Positions 6,097 through 13,611 of a stretch of DNA of 64,000 nt are shown in pieces. Positions within the stretch are counted from its first letter, which is position 1. Each line of letters begins with the position of its first letter. Origin of the DNA: Shimazuella soli (GTDB taxonomy: Bacteria; Bacillota; Bacilli; Thermoactinomycetales; Thermoactinomycetaceae); NCBI RefSeq assembly GCF_022511585.1, contig NZ_JAKWBN010000001.1, positions 482,269-546,268 on the forward strand. Direction: 5' to 3'. Position numbers and translations under genes: made by a program. Under the pieces are notes generated by a model. The model was not told the origin of the DNA. It searched no databases and was given only the letters and a program-made list of their open reading frames with translations.

Positions 6097-8454
6097 ATGA
6101 GTCGTCATGTGAAAACTTTTGCAGATTTAACTTCCGCTGATTTCTCTTTTGCAGGTGGAAAAGGGATGATGCTGGCAAAGATGCGCCAGGATGGTTACCC
6201 TGTTCCAGATGGATTTGTCATTTTATCAACAGCTACTGGATCAGACAACTTAGACGACGATGTTTGGACAGAGGTAGTCACCCATTTAAACAAAATTCGA
6301 AACAGATATCCGCAAGCTAAATTTGCTGTTCGTTCTTCTGCTTTAAGTGAAGATTCATCGGAGGCATCATTTGCTGGGGAGTTTGACACTGTATTAAATC
6401 AATCTACAGATGAAGAGATAAAGGAAGCAGTTCAAACTGTAATTCATTCCGTTCATCATGAAAGAGTGAAGACTTATAGTTCCATAAAAGGAATGGGAGA
6501 ATATCATCAGATCGCGGTTGTCATTCAAGTTATGGTTCCGTCCCAGATATCCGGAGTCTTGTTTACAGCTGATCCAGTAACAGGAAGTAGTGCCAGCATG
6601 ATCGGAAATTTTGTTTATGGTTTAGGAGAACAGCTGGTTTCCGGAGAAACGGATGCTTATACGTTTGAATTAACTCGTATTCGAAAAAAATATAATGGCC
6701 CAAATGAAATGAAAAAATACGCATCGCAACTATATGATTTGGCGGTGAAGTTGGAAAAACAATTTGGTTTACCACAAGATTTGGAATGGGCAGTTGCAAA
6801 TGAAAAATTATATATTTTACAAGCTCGACCAATCACTACACTATCCAAAGGGAATTTAGATTCTTATGATATAAATTATTCGTTATCAGGAGACTACCTC
6901 TGGACCAATGCTAATGTAGGGGAAGCAGTTCCAGATGTTGTTACTCCTTTTACATGGTCGATATTGCAATATTTAGATAAGGAAATCAGTGTCGTTCCAG
7001 GGTACTACCTTATGTCAGGTAATATATGCGGCAGAATATATACCAATATTAGTAGGAGGTTATCTGTTTTCTCCGCATTCGGAATCAATCCTAAATTCGC
7101 GCTTTCTCTCATTGGAGATGTATTTGGAAATATTCCACAAGAGATGGAACTGCCAATTTACCCATTTACTCGGTGGGAGTTATTAAAATTGATGGTGCCA
7201 AAAGTAAAACACTATCTCAAAGAAGTTCAGATTGCCTCAAAATCCATAAAGAAACAAATTTCAGATACCCCACAGTGGTGTCAAAATATGAAAAAACAAA
7301 TTTTAGCAGCAACGACGACTGCTGAGTTGAAAAATATTTGGGACGATGAGCTGCATCCTTATCATCGTAAAGCGTGGTTGACACTTTTGTCTGGTGGAAC
7401 AAAAGCAGTTTTAGCGATGAGATTAAAGAAGAAGTTGGCAAAAATGGTCGGAGAAGAAGATGCAAATGCTCTGCTTTCGAATTTAAGAGGAAAAGGCGAA
7501 TTAGCAAGTCTTGGACCAATACTCGGGATATCCAAAGTATTAGCTGGTGAAATGAGTAAAGAAGAATATGCTTTTCAGTATGGGCATCGAAGTCCATATG
7601 AGTTTGAACTGTCCATTGCTGACCCAGCAGAAAATAGCGACTGGTTAGAGGGACAAATAAAAGACTTTCATCAGTCCAATATAAACGTGATGGAATTATT
7701 GACCACCCAAGAAGCCAGGAGTAAGGCGGCATTTGTTCGATTTGAGCAAAAGTATCCTCTTAAAAAGCGATGGCTGAAGGAACAGCTAAATTTGGCGGCA
7801 GAAGGTGCACAGCTGAGAGAAACAGTTCGTTCTGAGTTTGTTCGCGTACATCGTGTTTTACGAACCTTTATGCTTCAAGCCGGTGAAGTAACAGGGATCA
7901 AAGAAGATATATTTTTTCTTTATCTTCCAGAAATAGAAGGATTGCTGTCTGGCGAAGAAAATATAACAAAGTTTATCCCAAAAAGAAAAGAGACTTACGC
8001 TAAGTTTAAGTCTTTGCCTCCTTTTCCAGCTATTATACGCGGGCGATTTGATCCCTTTACATGGGTTAATGACCCTAAAAGGAGAGGAGATATTTACGAT
8101 CCAACCATCCCATATACAGAAACCGATACAGAAGAGTTAAAAGGATTTGCAGGTGCTGCTGGGAGAATAGAGGGAATTGTTCGCGTTTTGAGAAGCCCGG
8201 ATCAAGGAAAGGAATTGAAAGTAGGCGAGATTTTGGTAGCCTCTAGTACGAATGTAGGTTGGACACCGTTATTTCCAAAGGCAGCGGCTATTATTACGGA
8301 TGTAGGAGCACCATTATCCCATGCTGCTATTGTTGCTAGAGAATTAGGAATACCAGCGGTTGTAGGATGTGGAAATGCTACTACTCGTTTAAGGACGGGA
8401 GATCGAGTAATCGTTGATGGTGGTCAAGGCTTGGTTCATATCATCGAAAAATAA
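6097..8454 (+). CDS. PEP/pyruvate-binding phosphotransferase (rifampicin-phosphotransferase-like)
   Basis: A 785-aa protein with three parts: an N-terminal ATP-grasp-like PEP/pyruvate-binding domain (about residues 1-255, with FAGGKGMMLAKM, VRSSALSEDS, GVLFTADPVTG and LYILQARPITTL), a central substrate region (260-690) and a C-terminal swivelling domain with the phospho-histidine motif PLSHAAIVARELGIPAVVG (His about 742). The PEP-binding TIM barrel of PEP synthase and PPDK is missing, so this order matches rifampicin phosphotransferase (ATP + drug giving AMP + phospho-drug + Pi). The substrate here is uncertain. Start ATG 6097 with AGGAGA 8 nt before; an ATG at 6088 abuts the SD. Probably co-transcribed with tetR. 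Confidence 0.85.
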   Translation: MSRHVKTFADLTSADFSFAGGKGMMLAKMRQDGYPVPDGFVILSTATGSDNLDDDVWTEVVTHLNKIRNRYPQAKFAVRSSALSEDSSEASFAGEFDTVLNQSTDEEIKEAVQTVIHSVHHERVKTYSSIKGMGEYHQIAVVIQVMVPSQISGVLFTADPVTGSSASMIGNFVYGLGEQLVSGETDAYTFELTRIRKKYNGPNEMKKYASQLYDLAVKLEKQFGLPQDLEWAVANEKLYILQARPITTLSKGNLDSYDINYSLSGDYLWTNANVGEAVPDVVTPFTWSILQYLDKEISVVPGYYLMSGNICGRIYTNISRRLSVFSAFGINPKFALSLIGDVFGNIPQEMELPIYPFTRWELLKLMVPKVKHYLKEVQIASKSIKKQISDTPQWCQNMKKQILAATTTAELKNIWDDELHPYHRKAWLTLLSGGTKAVLAMRLKKKLAKMVGEEDANALLSNLRGKGELASLGPILGISKVLAGEMSKEEYAFQYGHRSPYEFELSIADPAENSDWLEGQIKDFHQSNINVMELLTTQEARSKAAFVRFEQKYPLKKRWLKEQLNLAAEGAQLRETVRSEFVRVHRVLRTFMLQAGEVTGIKEDIFFLYLPEIEGLLSGEENITKFIPKRKETYAKFKSLPPFPAIIRGRFDPFTWVNDPKRRGDIYDPTIPYTETDTEELKGFAGAAGRIEGIVRVLRSPDQGKELKVGEILVASSTNVGWTPLFPKAAAIITDVGAPLSHAAIVARELGIPAVVGCGNATTRLRTGDRVIVDGGQGLVHIIEK

Positions 8455-8464
8455 TAGGTGGGGG

Positions 8465-8496
8465 CAGTTGGGAAAATCATTCCTAACTGTTTTTTT
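8465..8496 (+). terminator. Terminator after the phosphotransferase gene
   Basis: CAGTTGGGA/TCCTAACTG arms (8465-8473, 8481-8489) then seven T. Confidence 0.8.
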
Positions 8497-8507
8497 ATTT
8501 TATGATA

Positions 8508-8548
8508 AATACACTTGCATTAAGTGTATTAGTTGTTATAATACACTT
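8508..8548 (+). promoter_or_regulatory. GntR operator and promoter of the ABC cassette
   Basis: Three copies of the half-site AATACACTT: forward at 8508-8516, inverted at 8522-8530 and forward at 8540-8548. The first two form a palindrome; the third overlaps a perfect -10 TATAAT (8537-8542). The -35 is poor (TTGCAT at 8515-8520, 16-bp spacer). The pattern fits autorepression by the GntR protein that follows. Confidence 0.65.
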
Positions 8549-8583
8549 ATAAGAGAAAATACTCCTGAAAGGGAGGAGCATAC

Positions 8584-8976
8584 ATGGAAGAAAGAAAGGT
8601 TGGCTCTTTTGTTTTTCAAATCGATCTTAGCCAACCCTTATACGAACAAATCTTAGATCAGATTAGAAGTTCTGTAGCAAGAGGGGAGATCGGTTTGGGA
8701 GAGAAGATACCATCTGTACGTGAGTTAGCGATCAGTTTAAAGGTGAATCCAAATACAGTTATGCGAGCATATCAAGAATTGGAGAGAGATGGATTGACAG
8801 AAAAACGTCGCGGGCAAGGAACATTTATTACTACATCTAAAGACAGTATCGCATCGTTTAAGTCAGAATTAGCAGAACGCTATTGTTTAGAGTTTGTGGA
8901 TAAAATGAAAAGTTTAGGATATACCGAAAAAGACATGATTCATTGGATCACCCATGCGAAGGGAGTAAACAAATGA
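8584..8976 (+). CDS. GntR family regulator, YtrA subfamily
   Basis: A 130-aa protein with an N-terminal winged helix (residues 15-80: PLYEQILDQIRSSVARGEI, IPSVRELAISLKVNPNTVMR) and only a short C-terminal helical tail, the size and form of YtrA regulators that control neighbouring ABC transporter genes. ATG 8584 has GGGAGGAG upstream. The stop overlaps the start of the ABC ATPase gene (ATGA), implying coupled translation. Likely binds the AATACACTT half-sites just upstream. Confidence 0.92.
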   Translation: MEERKVGSFVFQIDLSQPLYEQILDQIRSSVARGEIGLGEKIPSVRELAISLKVNPNTVMRAYQELERDGLTEKRRGQGTFITTSKDSIASFKSELAERYCLEFVDKMKSLGYTEKDMIHWITHAKGVNK

Positions 8977-9665
8977 ATGCAATTGAGTGTAAAGGGCTGA
9001 GTAAACAGTTTGAGAAAAACTTCGCATTGCAAGAAGCGGAAGTTAAAATCCCAGAAAATCGCATTATAGGAGTATTAGGACCCAATGGTGCAGGGAAATC
9101 TACTTTTTTTCGATTACTTGTAGGGCAAATCAAAAGCAACACAGGTGAGATTCATGTACTCGGGCAAAAACCAAGCTGGGAATTGAATCATCAAATTGCC
9201 TATTTACCAGATCGTGCACGTTGGTATCTCGATTACAGTGTAGAAAAGACAATCGAATATGGGAAAAACTTTTTACCTGGTTTTCAAGAAGATAAGGCTT
9301 ATGATCTAGCAGACAGAATGAAATTAGATGCTTCTATGATGACAGCGAGCATGTCTAAAGGACAAGAAGCAAAACTGATGTTAATTTTATGTATGGCTAG
9401 AGAGGTTCCTTTGGTTATATTAGATGAACCTTTTGCTGGAATTGACATGATTGCAAAAGAACAAATAATGGAAACCATCATCGATTTAGCAAGTGAACGA
9501 GAGCAAACGATTTTAATCAGTACGCATGAAATAGCGGAAACAGAGGGATTGTTCGATTATGTTGTCTTTTTTAAAGAGGGAAAAGTCATTCTCAGTGGAG
9601 ATGTGGAAGAATTGCGAGGACAGCAAGGTTCTCTTCAGAGTATCTACCGGGAGCTATATCGATAG
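8973..9665 (+). CDS. ABC transporter ATP-binding protein (cassette subunit 1)
   Basis: A 230-aa ATPase with Walker A GPNGAGKST (about residue 37), a degenerate signature (MSKGQ instead of LSGGQ), Walker B LVILDEPFAGID and switch histidine in STHE. SKGQ signatures are common in YtrB-type exporters controlled by YtrA regulators. Start ATG 8973 overlaps the gntR stop. It probably pairs with the membrane protein encoded 12 nt downstream; the substrate is unknown, with export or antibiotic response being usual for this family. Confidence 0.92.
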   Translation: MNAIECKGLSKQFEKNFALQEAEVKIPENRIIGVLGPNGAGKSTFFRLLVGQIKSNTGEIHVLGQKPSWELNHQIAYLPDRARWYLDYSVEKTIEYGKNFLPGFQEDKAYDLADRMKLDASMMTASMSKGQEAKLMLILCMAREVPLVILDEPFAGIDMIAKEQIMETIIDLASEREQTILISTHEIAETEGLFDYVVFFKEGKVILSGDVEELRGQQGSLQSIYRELYR

Positions 9666-9677
9666 GAGGGATAAAAT

Positions 9678-10412
9678 TTGTTTTGGAATCTAGTCAAACA
9701 TGAGTTGAAACATAGGAGTTCGGAGAAAGATAAAAATTCGAGTCACAAAAGATATATTAAGTATATTTATTTAGTCGTCTTCTTGGTTATAGCTTTCGTG
9801 TTTATAACCAAACTTGCACTTGCTGGAGAGTTAGATCCAACCCAAATTTGGAATGTGTTGTATGGTTTACCTTTTGCTTTAATCGGCATCTCACGAGCAA
9901 TAATCAAACGAGAGCAGCGCTGTAACACCGTTGGCTGGTGGTTATCATTGCCTTTCAGGCGTCAGACACTGATTTGGGCCAAATTTCTTGCTGCAATGTG
10001 GAGATCGATATTGACCTACCTTATCATTTTTGTCTTAGGATTAGTTGGTTTTTTTTATGCTTTACTAATCGATCCAAAGTTGCAACTGCATGATATAGGA
10101 AACTTTTTATTAACTGGCGCAAATGTTGGTTTAATCATGATTGTCATTGGTCCGCTTGTTATTGCATTAGGCATGTTTATTGGAATACTGGCTCTGACTG
10201 AATATCGTTATTTGGTCTCTCTATTTTGGATCGGATTTTGGGTAGTTTGGGCGCTTGTAATCTCGTCTTATGCAGAAGTGATATTCCATTTCATAAAACA
10301 TCAATATGCAGCATTTCCAGGGGTTTCCTTTATTGCATGGTTGCCATGTTGGATCATCACCTATATTCTAATTGTTTTCATGTCTGTTCTTTTGGAAAGA
10401 AAACTGGTCTAA
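9678..10412 (+). CDS. ABC transporter membrane protein (cassette subunit 2)
   Basis: A 244-aa integral membrane protein with about six helices (near residues 30-50, 55-75, 105-130, 150-175, 180-205, 215-240) after a charged N-terminal 28 residues. No enzymatic motif is present; the layout is that of ABC-2 type permeases. It starts at TTG 9678, 7 nt after AGGAGGG, and lies between two ATPase genes in the operon. Confidence 0.82.
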   Translation: MFWNLVKHELKHRSSEKDKNSSHKRYIKYIYLVVFLVIAFVFITKLALAGELDPTQIWNVLYGLPFALIGISRAIIKREQRCNTVGWWLSLPFRRQTLIWAKFLAAMWRSILTYLIIFVLGLVGFFYALLIDPKLQLHDIGNFLLTGANVGLIMIVIGPLVIALGMFIGILALTEYRYLVSLFWIGFWVVWALVISSYAEVIFHFIKHQYAAFPGVSFIAWLPCWIITYILIVFMSVLLERKLV

Positions 10413-10435
10413 ACAGGTATCGAGGAGGAGATAGT

Positions 10436-11359
10436 ATGACGAATATGCTTGAATTTCATAAAGTGAAAAAAAGTTATGGCAAACGCATCGCAGTGAATCA
10501 ATTAGACATCTCTGTCAGAAAGGGATCATGCTTTGGATTGCTTGGTCCCAATGGTGCAGGGAAATCGACGATGATGAAACTTATTTCCGGCATTATTCAG
10601 CCTGATTCTGGTCAAATAAAAGTAATGGGACTTGATATGAAAGAGAACATAGTAAAGATCCAACAAAAAATAGGCTATGTTCCACAATCTATTACCCTAT
10701 ATGAAGAGTTGTCAGCAATCGATAATCTACGTTTTTTTGGTGAACTGGCTGGGGTGAAAGGAAAAGAACTGCAAGATCGGATTCAAGATGTACTGACTAA
10801 AACAGGTTTATCTGATCGTGGCAAAGACGAAGTTCGTACGTATTCTGGAGGAATGAAACGTCGGATCAATATTGCTGTAGCATTGCTGCATAAACCTGAT
10901 TTATTAATTTTAGATGAACCAACTGTGGGGATTGATCCTCAATCCCGTAACCTTATTTTTGAATTGATTCGCACGCTTCACAAACAAGGAATGACCATTA
11001 TTTACTCTACACACTACATGGAAGAAGTCGAGGCATTGTGCGATGAGATCGCGATTGTTGATAATGGAAATGTCATTGCTATGGGGGAACTAGATGAACT
11101 TCTAACAAAGCATACAAAGCCATCCGTCTATATTGAATCTGCCCAGATATGTGAACAACCAAAAGTACCTACAGCAACAAATGTAATAGAAAAAGGAAAT
11201 GGCTGGGTAATTGAAACAGAAGAACTGCTTCCAACAATTCAATATTTAACAGAAATAGCAGCAATTCAAAAATTAGATGTCAAAAAATTAGAAATATTAC
11301 ACCCGTCATTGGAAGATGTATTCTTGAAATTAACTGGTGTAAGTCTCAGAGATGTATAA
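10436..11359 (+). CDS. ABC transporter ATP-binding protein (cassette subunit 3)
   Basis: A 307-aa ATPase with Walker A GPNGAGKST, signature YSGGMKRR, Walker B LLILDEPTVGIDPQ, switch His in YSTHYMEE and a C-terminal extension (residues 225-307) ending with the HPSLEDVFLKLTG motif typical of ABC-2 exporters (NatA/CcmA type). The ATG at 10436 follows GAGGAGGAG; the frame stays open further upstream but without an SD, so the shorter form is chosen. It pairs with the permease encoded 15 nt later. Confidence 0.94.
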   Translation: MTNMLEFHKVKKSYGKRIAVNQLDISVRKGSCFGLLGPNGAGKSTMMKLISGIIQPDSGQIKVMGLDMKENIVKIQQKIGYVPQSITLYEELSAIDNLRFFGELAGVKGKELQDRIQDVLTKTGLSDRGKDEVRTYSGGMKRRINIAVALLHKPDLLILDEPTVGIDPQSRNLIFELIRTLHKQGMTIIYSTHYMEEVEALCDEIAIVDNGNVIAMGELDELLTKHTKPSVYIESAQICEQPKVPTATNVIEKGNGWVIETEELLPTIQYLTEIAAIQKLDVKKLEILHPSLEDVFLKLTGVSLRDV

Positions 11360-11374
11360 GGGGGAGAGCTAAAA

Positions 11375-12514
11375 ATGGGTACAGTATTAAAAAAAGAGTT
11401 GAAAATATTTTTAAAGCGAAAAGGAAACTTTATTTGGTTGTTTGCTATGCCGATTTTTTTTATCGTAGTTATGAATCTTATGTTCTCCAATACGGACTCA
11501 AAAGTAACGGTTCAACTTATAGATCGAGACCAATCTACTTTCTCCCGGGCATTTATAAAACAGTTGGATGGAATAAAAGAAATAGATGTGAAACTAGTAA
11601 GCAGCTCGTCTTTCGATAATCAAGTAAACCAGTTAAAAAAAGGAAACATTTCTTCTCTCGTGGTAATCCCTAAAGGATTTGAAAAACAATTCGGAACTAG
11701 TGCATCTCAGGTTCAATTGTATCGAGATGGGAATGTAAATCAAGCTGCAGCAGCAGTGGATGCTGTACTAAACGGTTTGAGTGATCAATACCGAGAACAA
11801 AAAATCAAAGCGAGTTTATTGAGTAAGGGCCAGACTGAATCTGAAGTAGCAGGTACGATGAAAGCTCCTATAACCATCACAACAATTAATGAAACATCGA
11901 GTAAGATTAATGGAATTACCCAAATTGTTCCAGGTTATATGATTATGTTTTCCTTCTTTATCATCATGACGATGGTAACAAGATTTACAACAGAGCGAGA
12001 TTCGGGCATGGTTTCTCGTTTACAAGGTACATCCATCAGCTCTTGGCAATATTTATTAGGCATGTGGTTACCAAATGTATTTATGGTCATGTTTCAATGT
12101 TTAGTGTTGCTTCTATTTGGTCATTTTGTCTATGGCTTAGTTTTCGGCAACTTTTTGCTTGTTTTGTTTATTGTAATATCCCTGAGTATATGTGGAGCAA
12201 GTATCGGTATAGCGGTTTCCATGTTAATTCGGTCTGATCAGGCTTCAAAAGGAATCACCCAGTTATTTACGTTAGGCGGTTCTATGTTAGGAGGTCTATG
12301 GTTTCCATTTGATATGCTTCCCTCTTATGTACAAGCGTTTGGAAAAATGACTCCTCAATATTGGGCACAACACGGCTTACAAGAAGTTATGGTTCATGGA
12401 GCGAAAATAAGTGATATATGGCCAACATTTGCAGTATTGCTTTCTATTGGGTTTGTGGGTTTAATCATTGCAAAACTTAGTTATTCCACCTTTTTACGTC
12501 GAGCTGTAAATTAG
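11375..12514 (+). CDS. ABC-2 type permease (cassette subunit 4)
   Basis: A 379-aa membrane protein with one N-terminal helix (residues 17-37), a large extracytoplasmic domain (about 40-185) and five to six C-terminal helices (190-375), the ABC2_membrane_3 plan used by drug and antibiotic exporters. ATG 11375 follows GGGGGAGAG. It is the last gene of the gntR operon. Substrate unknown. Confidence 0.92.
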   Translation: MGTVLKKELKIFLKRKGNFIWLFAMPIFFIVVMNLMFSNTDSKVTVQLIDRDQSTFSRAFIKQLDGIKEIDVKLVSSSSFDNQVNQLKKGNISSLVVIPKGFEKQFGTSASQVQLYRDGNVNQAAAAVDAVLNGLSDQYREQKIKASLLSKGQTESEVAGTMKAPITITTINETSSKINGITQIVPGYMIMFSFFIIMTMVTRFTTERDSGMVSRLQGTSISSWQYLLGMWLPNVFMVMFQCLVLLLFGHFVYGLVFGNFLLVLFIVISLSICGASIGIAVSMLIRSDQASKGITQLFTLGGSMLGGLWFPFDMLPSYVQAFGKMTPQYWAQHGLQEVMVHGAKISDIWPTFAVLLSIGFVGLIIAKLSYSTFLRRAVN

Positions 12515-12564
12515 GTTAATGCCTGGATAGGGTCCGATCACAGGTACACGAAAGATAATTCTAC

Positions 12565-12592
12565 TTGCCAATGAGTAATAGTTATTTATAAA
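12565..12592 (+). promoter_or_regulatory. Promoter of the secreted Ser/Tyr-rich protein gene
   Basis: TTGCCA (12565-12570), 16-bp spacer, TATAAA (12587-12592). Confidence 0.55.
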
Positions 12593-12624
12593 ATAAACTA
12601 TTATATATTAATGGAGGTAATTAT

Positions 12625-12951
12625 TTGAAACGATTAACAGCTATTTTTCTCTCCATGTTGCTCTTGTCCGTAGTATTTGCTACTGCTCATTCGGAAGTAA
12701 GTTATGCAAAAATAAGATCACATTCCAGTTACCATACCGACTCGCATTCTAGCTACTATTCACCATCTTATAAATCAAGTGGTTATTCTTATTACAAGAC
12801 GAAAAAGAAAAAGAGCATCTTCAGTAAGTTAGGTTCTTTCGTTGGTGGGGTTATTATCGCAGGTATCATCTTTATTGTGATCGTGATCATTGTCTTGATT
12901 GTATTATTTTTTGTTATTCGTCGATTTATTCGTCGAAGACTTAGGCATTAG
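12625..12951 (+). CDS. Hypothetical Ser/Tyr-rich exported membrane protein
   Basis: A 108-aa protein of unknown role. It has a signal peptide (residues 1-28, likely cut after SYA), a Ser/Tyr/His-rich extracellular stretch (30-58), a Lys patch (KTKKKKS), a long hydrophobic helix (about 72-97) and a strongly basic end (RRFIRRRLRH). If the signal is cleaved, the protein would be anchored by the C-terminal helix with a basic cytoplasmic tail. TTG 12625 has GGAGG upstream. Confidence 0.65.
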   Translation: MKRLTAIFLSMLLLSVVFATAHSEVSYAKIRSHSSYHTDSHSSYYSPSYKSSGYSYYKTKKKKSIFSKLGSFVGGVIIAGIIFIVIVIIVLIVLFFVIRRFIRRRLRH

Positions 12952-12983
12952 GCCAATTTTGCCATCATTGGTAAGATGTATTA

Positions 12984-13014
12984 CAAGTAAAGATAGAACC
13001 TCCTTCCCATACTA
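12984..13014 (+). promoter_or_regulatory. Candidate sigma-G/sigma-F promoter of ssp
   Basis: CATACTA at 13008-13014 matches the forespore -10 consensus exactly; the -35 region 18 bp upstream (CAAGTA, 12984-12989) is only partly similar to TGAATA. The position before a spore protein gene supports it. Confidence 0.6.
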
Positions 13015-13042
13015 AAGGGTAGACAAGGAGGTGCAGAACCAA

Positions 13043-13231
13043 ATGCCAAGAAGCACAAATAAATTATTAGTACCAGGTGCAGCAGCAGTATTAAACCAAT
13101 TTAAAGAAGAAATAGCTAGTGAGTTTGGTGTGACCCTTGGAAAAGATACAACTGCTCGTTCAAATGGATCAGTAGGTGGAGAAATTACGAAACGTCTTAT
13201 TGCTCAGGCTGAACAGCAACAAACCAAATAG
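13043..13231 (+). CDS. Alpha/beta-type small acid-soluble spore protein
   Basis: A 62-aa [24 protein letters not shown] includes the germination-protease recognition segment, and [15 protein letters not shown] is the second conserved helix. These proteins coat and protect spore DNA and are amino-acid stores for germination. ATG 13043 lies downstream of AAGGAGG (13025-13031); a GTG at 13031 overlaps the SD. It is a single gene with its own forespore-type promoter and terminator. The SD is complementary to ACCTCCTT at 12998-13005. Confidence 0.97.
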   Translation: MPRSTNKLLVPGAAAVLNQFKEEIASEFGVTLGKDTTARSNGSVGGEITKRLIAQAEQQQTK

Positions 13232-13243
13232 TATAGGAACCAG

Positions 13244-13272
13244 CGACTCCATTCTCGGAGTCGTTTTTTTTT
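13244..13272 (+). terminator. Terminator after ssp
   Basis: CGACTCC/GGAGTCG arms (13244-13250, 13257-13263) and nine T. Confidence 0.9.
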
Positions 13273-13329
13273 CTTCTACTCTCTCTGTTTCGTGCATATT
13301 CTTAACAAGGAGATGGAGGGAGGAAAACG

Positions 13330-13599
13330 ATGAAACGACTTACACAACTAGCTTCCAATTGGTTTGATTTACCCCCTGAAGTAGTTGGGACTCTCCCTCG
13401 CGTAGAATGGATCGGACAACAGTTACAAATTGAAAATTTTATAGGCGTCCATCAATTTAACCCAGACTTACTCACGTTAAAAACAGCTACAGGTTATCTT
13501 ACTGTGGAAGGAAACTCCCTTGTGATGGAAGCTATTTACCCAGACAGAATTTTACTTACTGGAAAAATTTCTGCAGTACATATGAAGAATAACGAATAG
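13330..13599 (+). CDS. yqfC: Sporulation protein YqfC
   Basis: An 89-aa protein of the YqfC family (YabP-like): DLPPEVVGTLPRVEWIG near the N-terminus and a beta-rich body with ENFIGVHQFNPDLLTLKTAT. It is expressed in the mother cell (sigma E) in B. subtilis. ATG 13330 follows GGAGGGAGG. It is 12 nt upstream of yqfD, its usual partner. Confidence 0.93.
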   Translation: MKRLTQLASNWFDLPPEVVGTLPRVEWIGQQLQIENFIGVHQFNPDLLTLKTATGYLTVEGNSLVMEAIYPDRILLTGKISAVHMKNNE

Positions 13600-13611
13600 G
13601 GGAGAAGGCAT

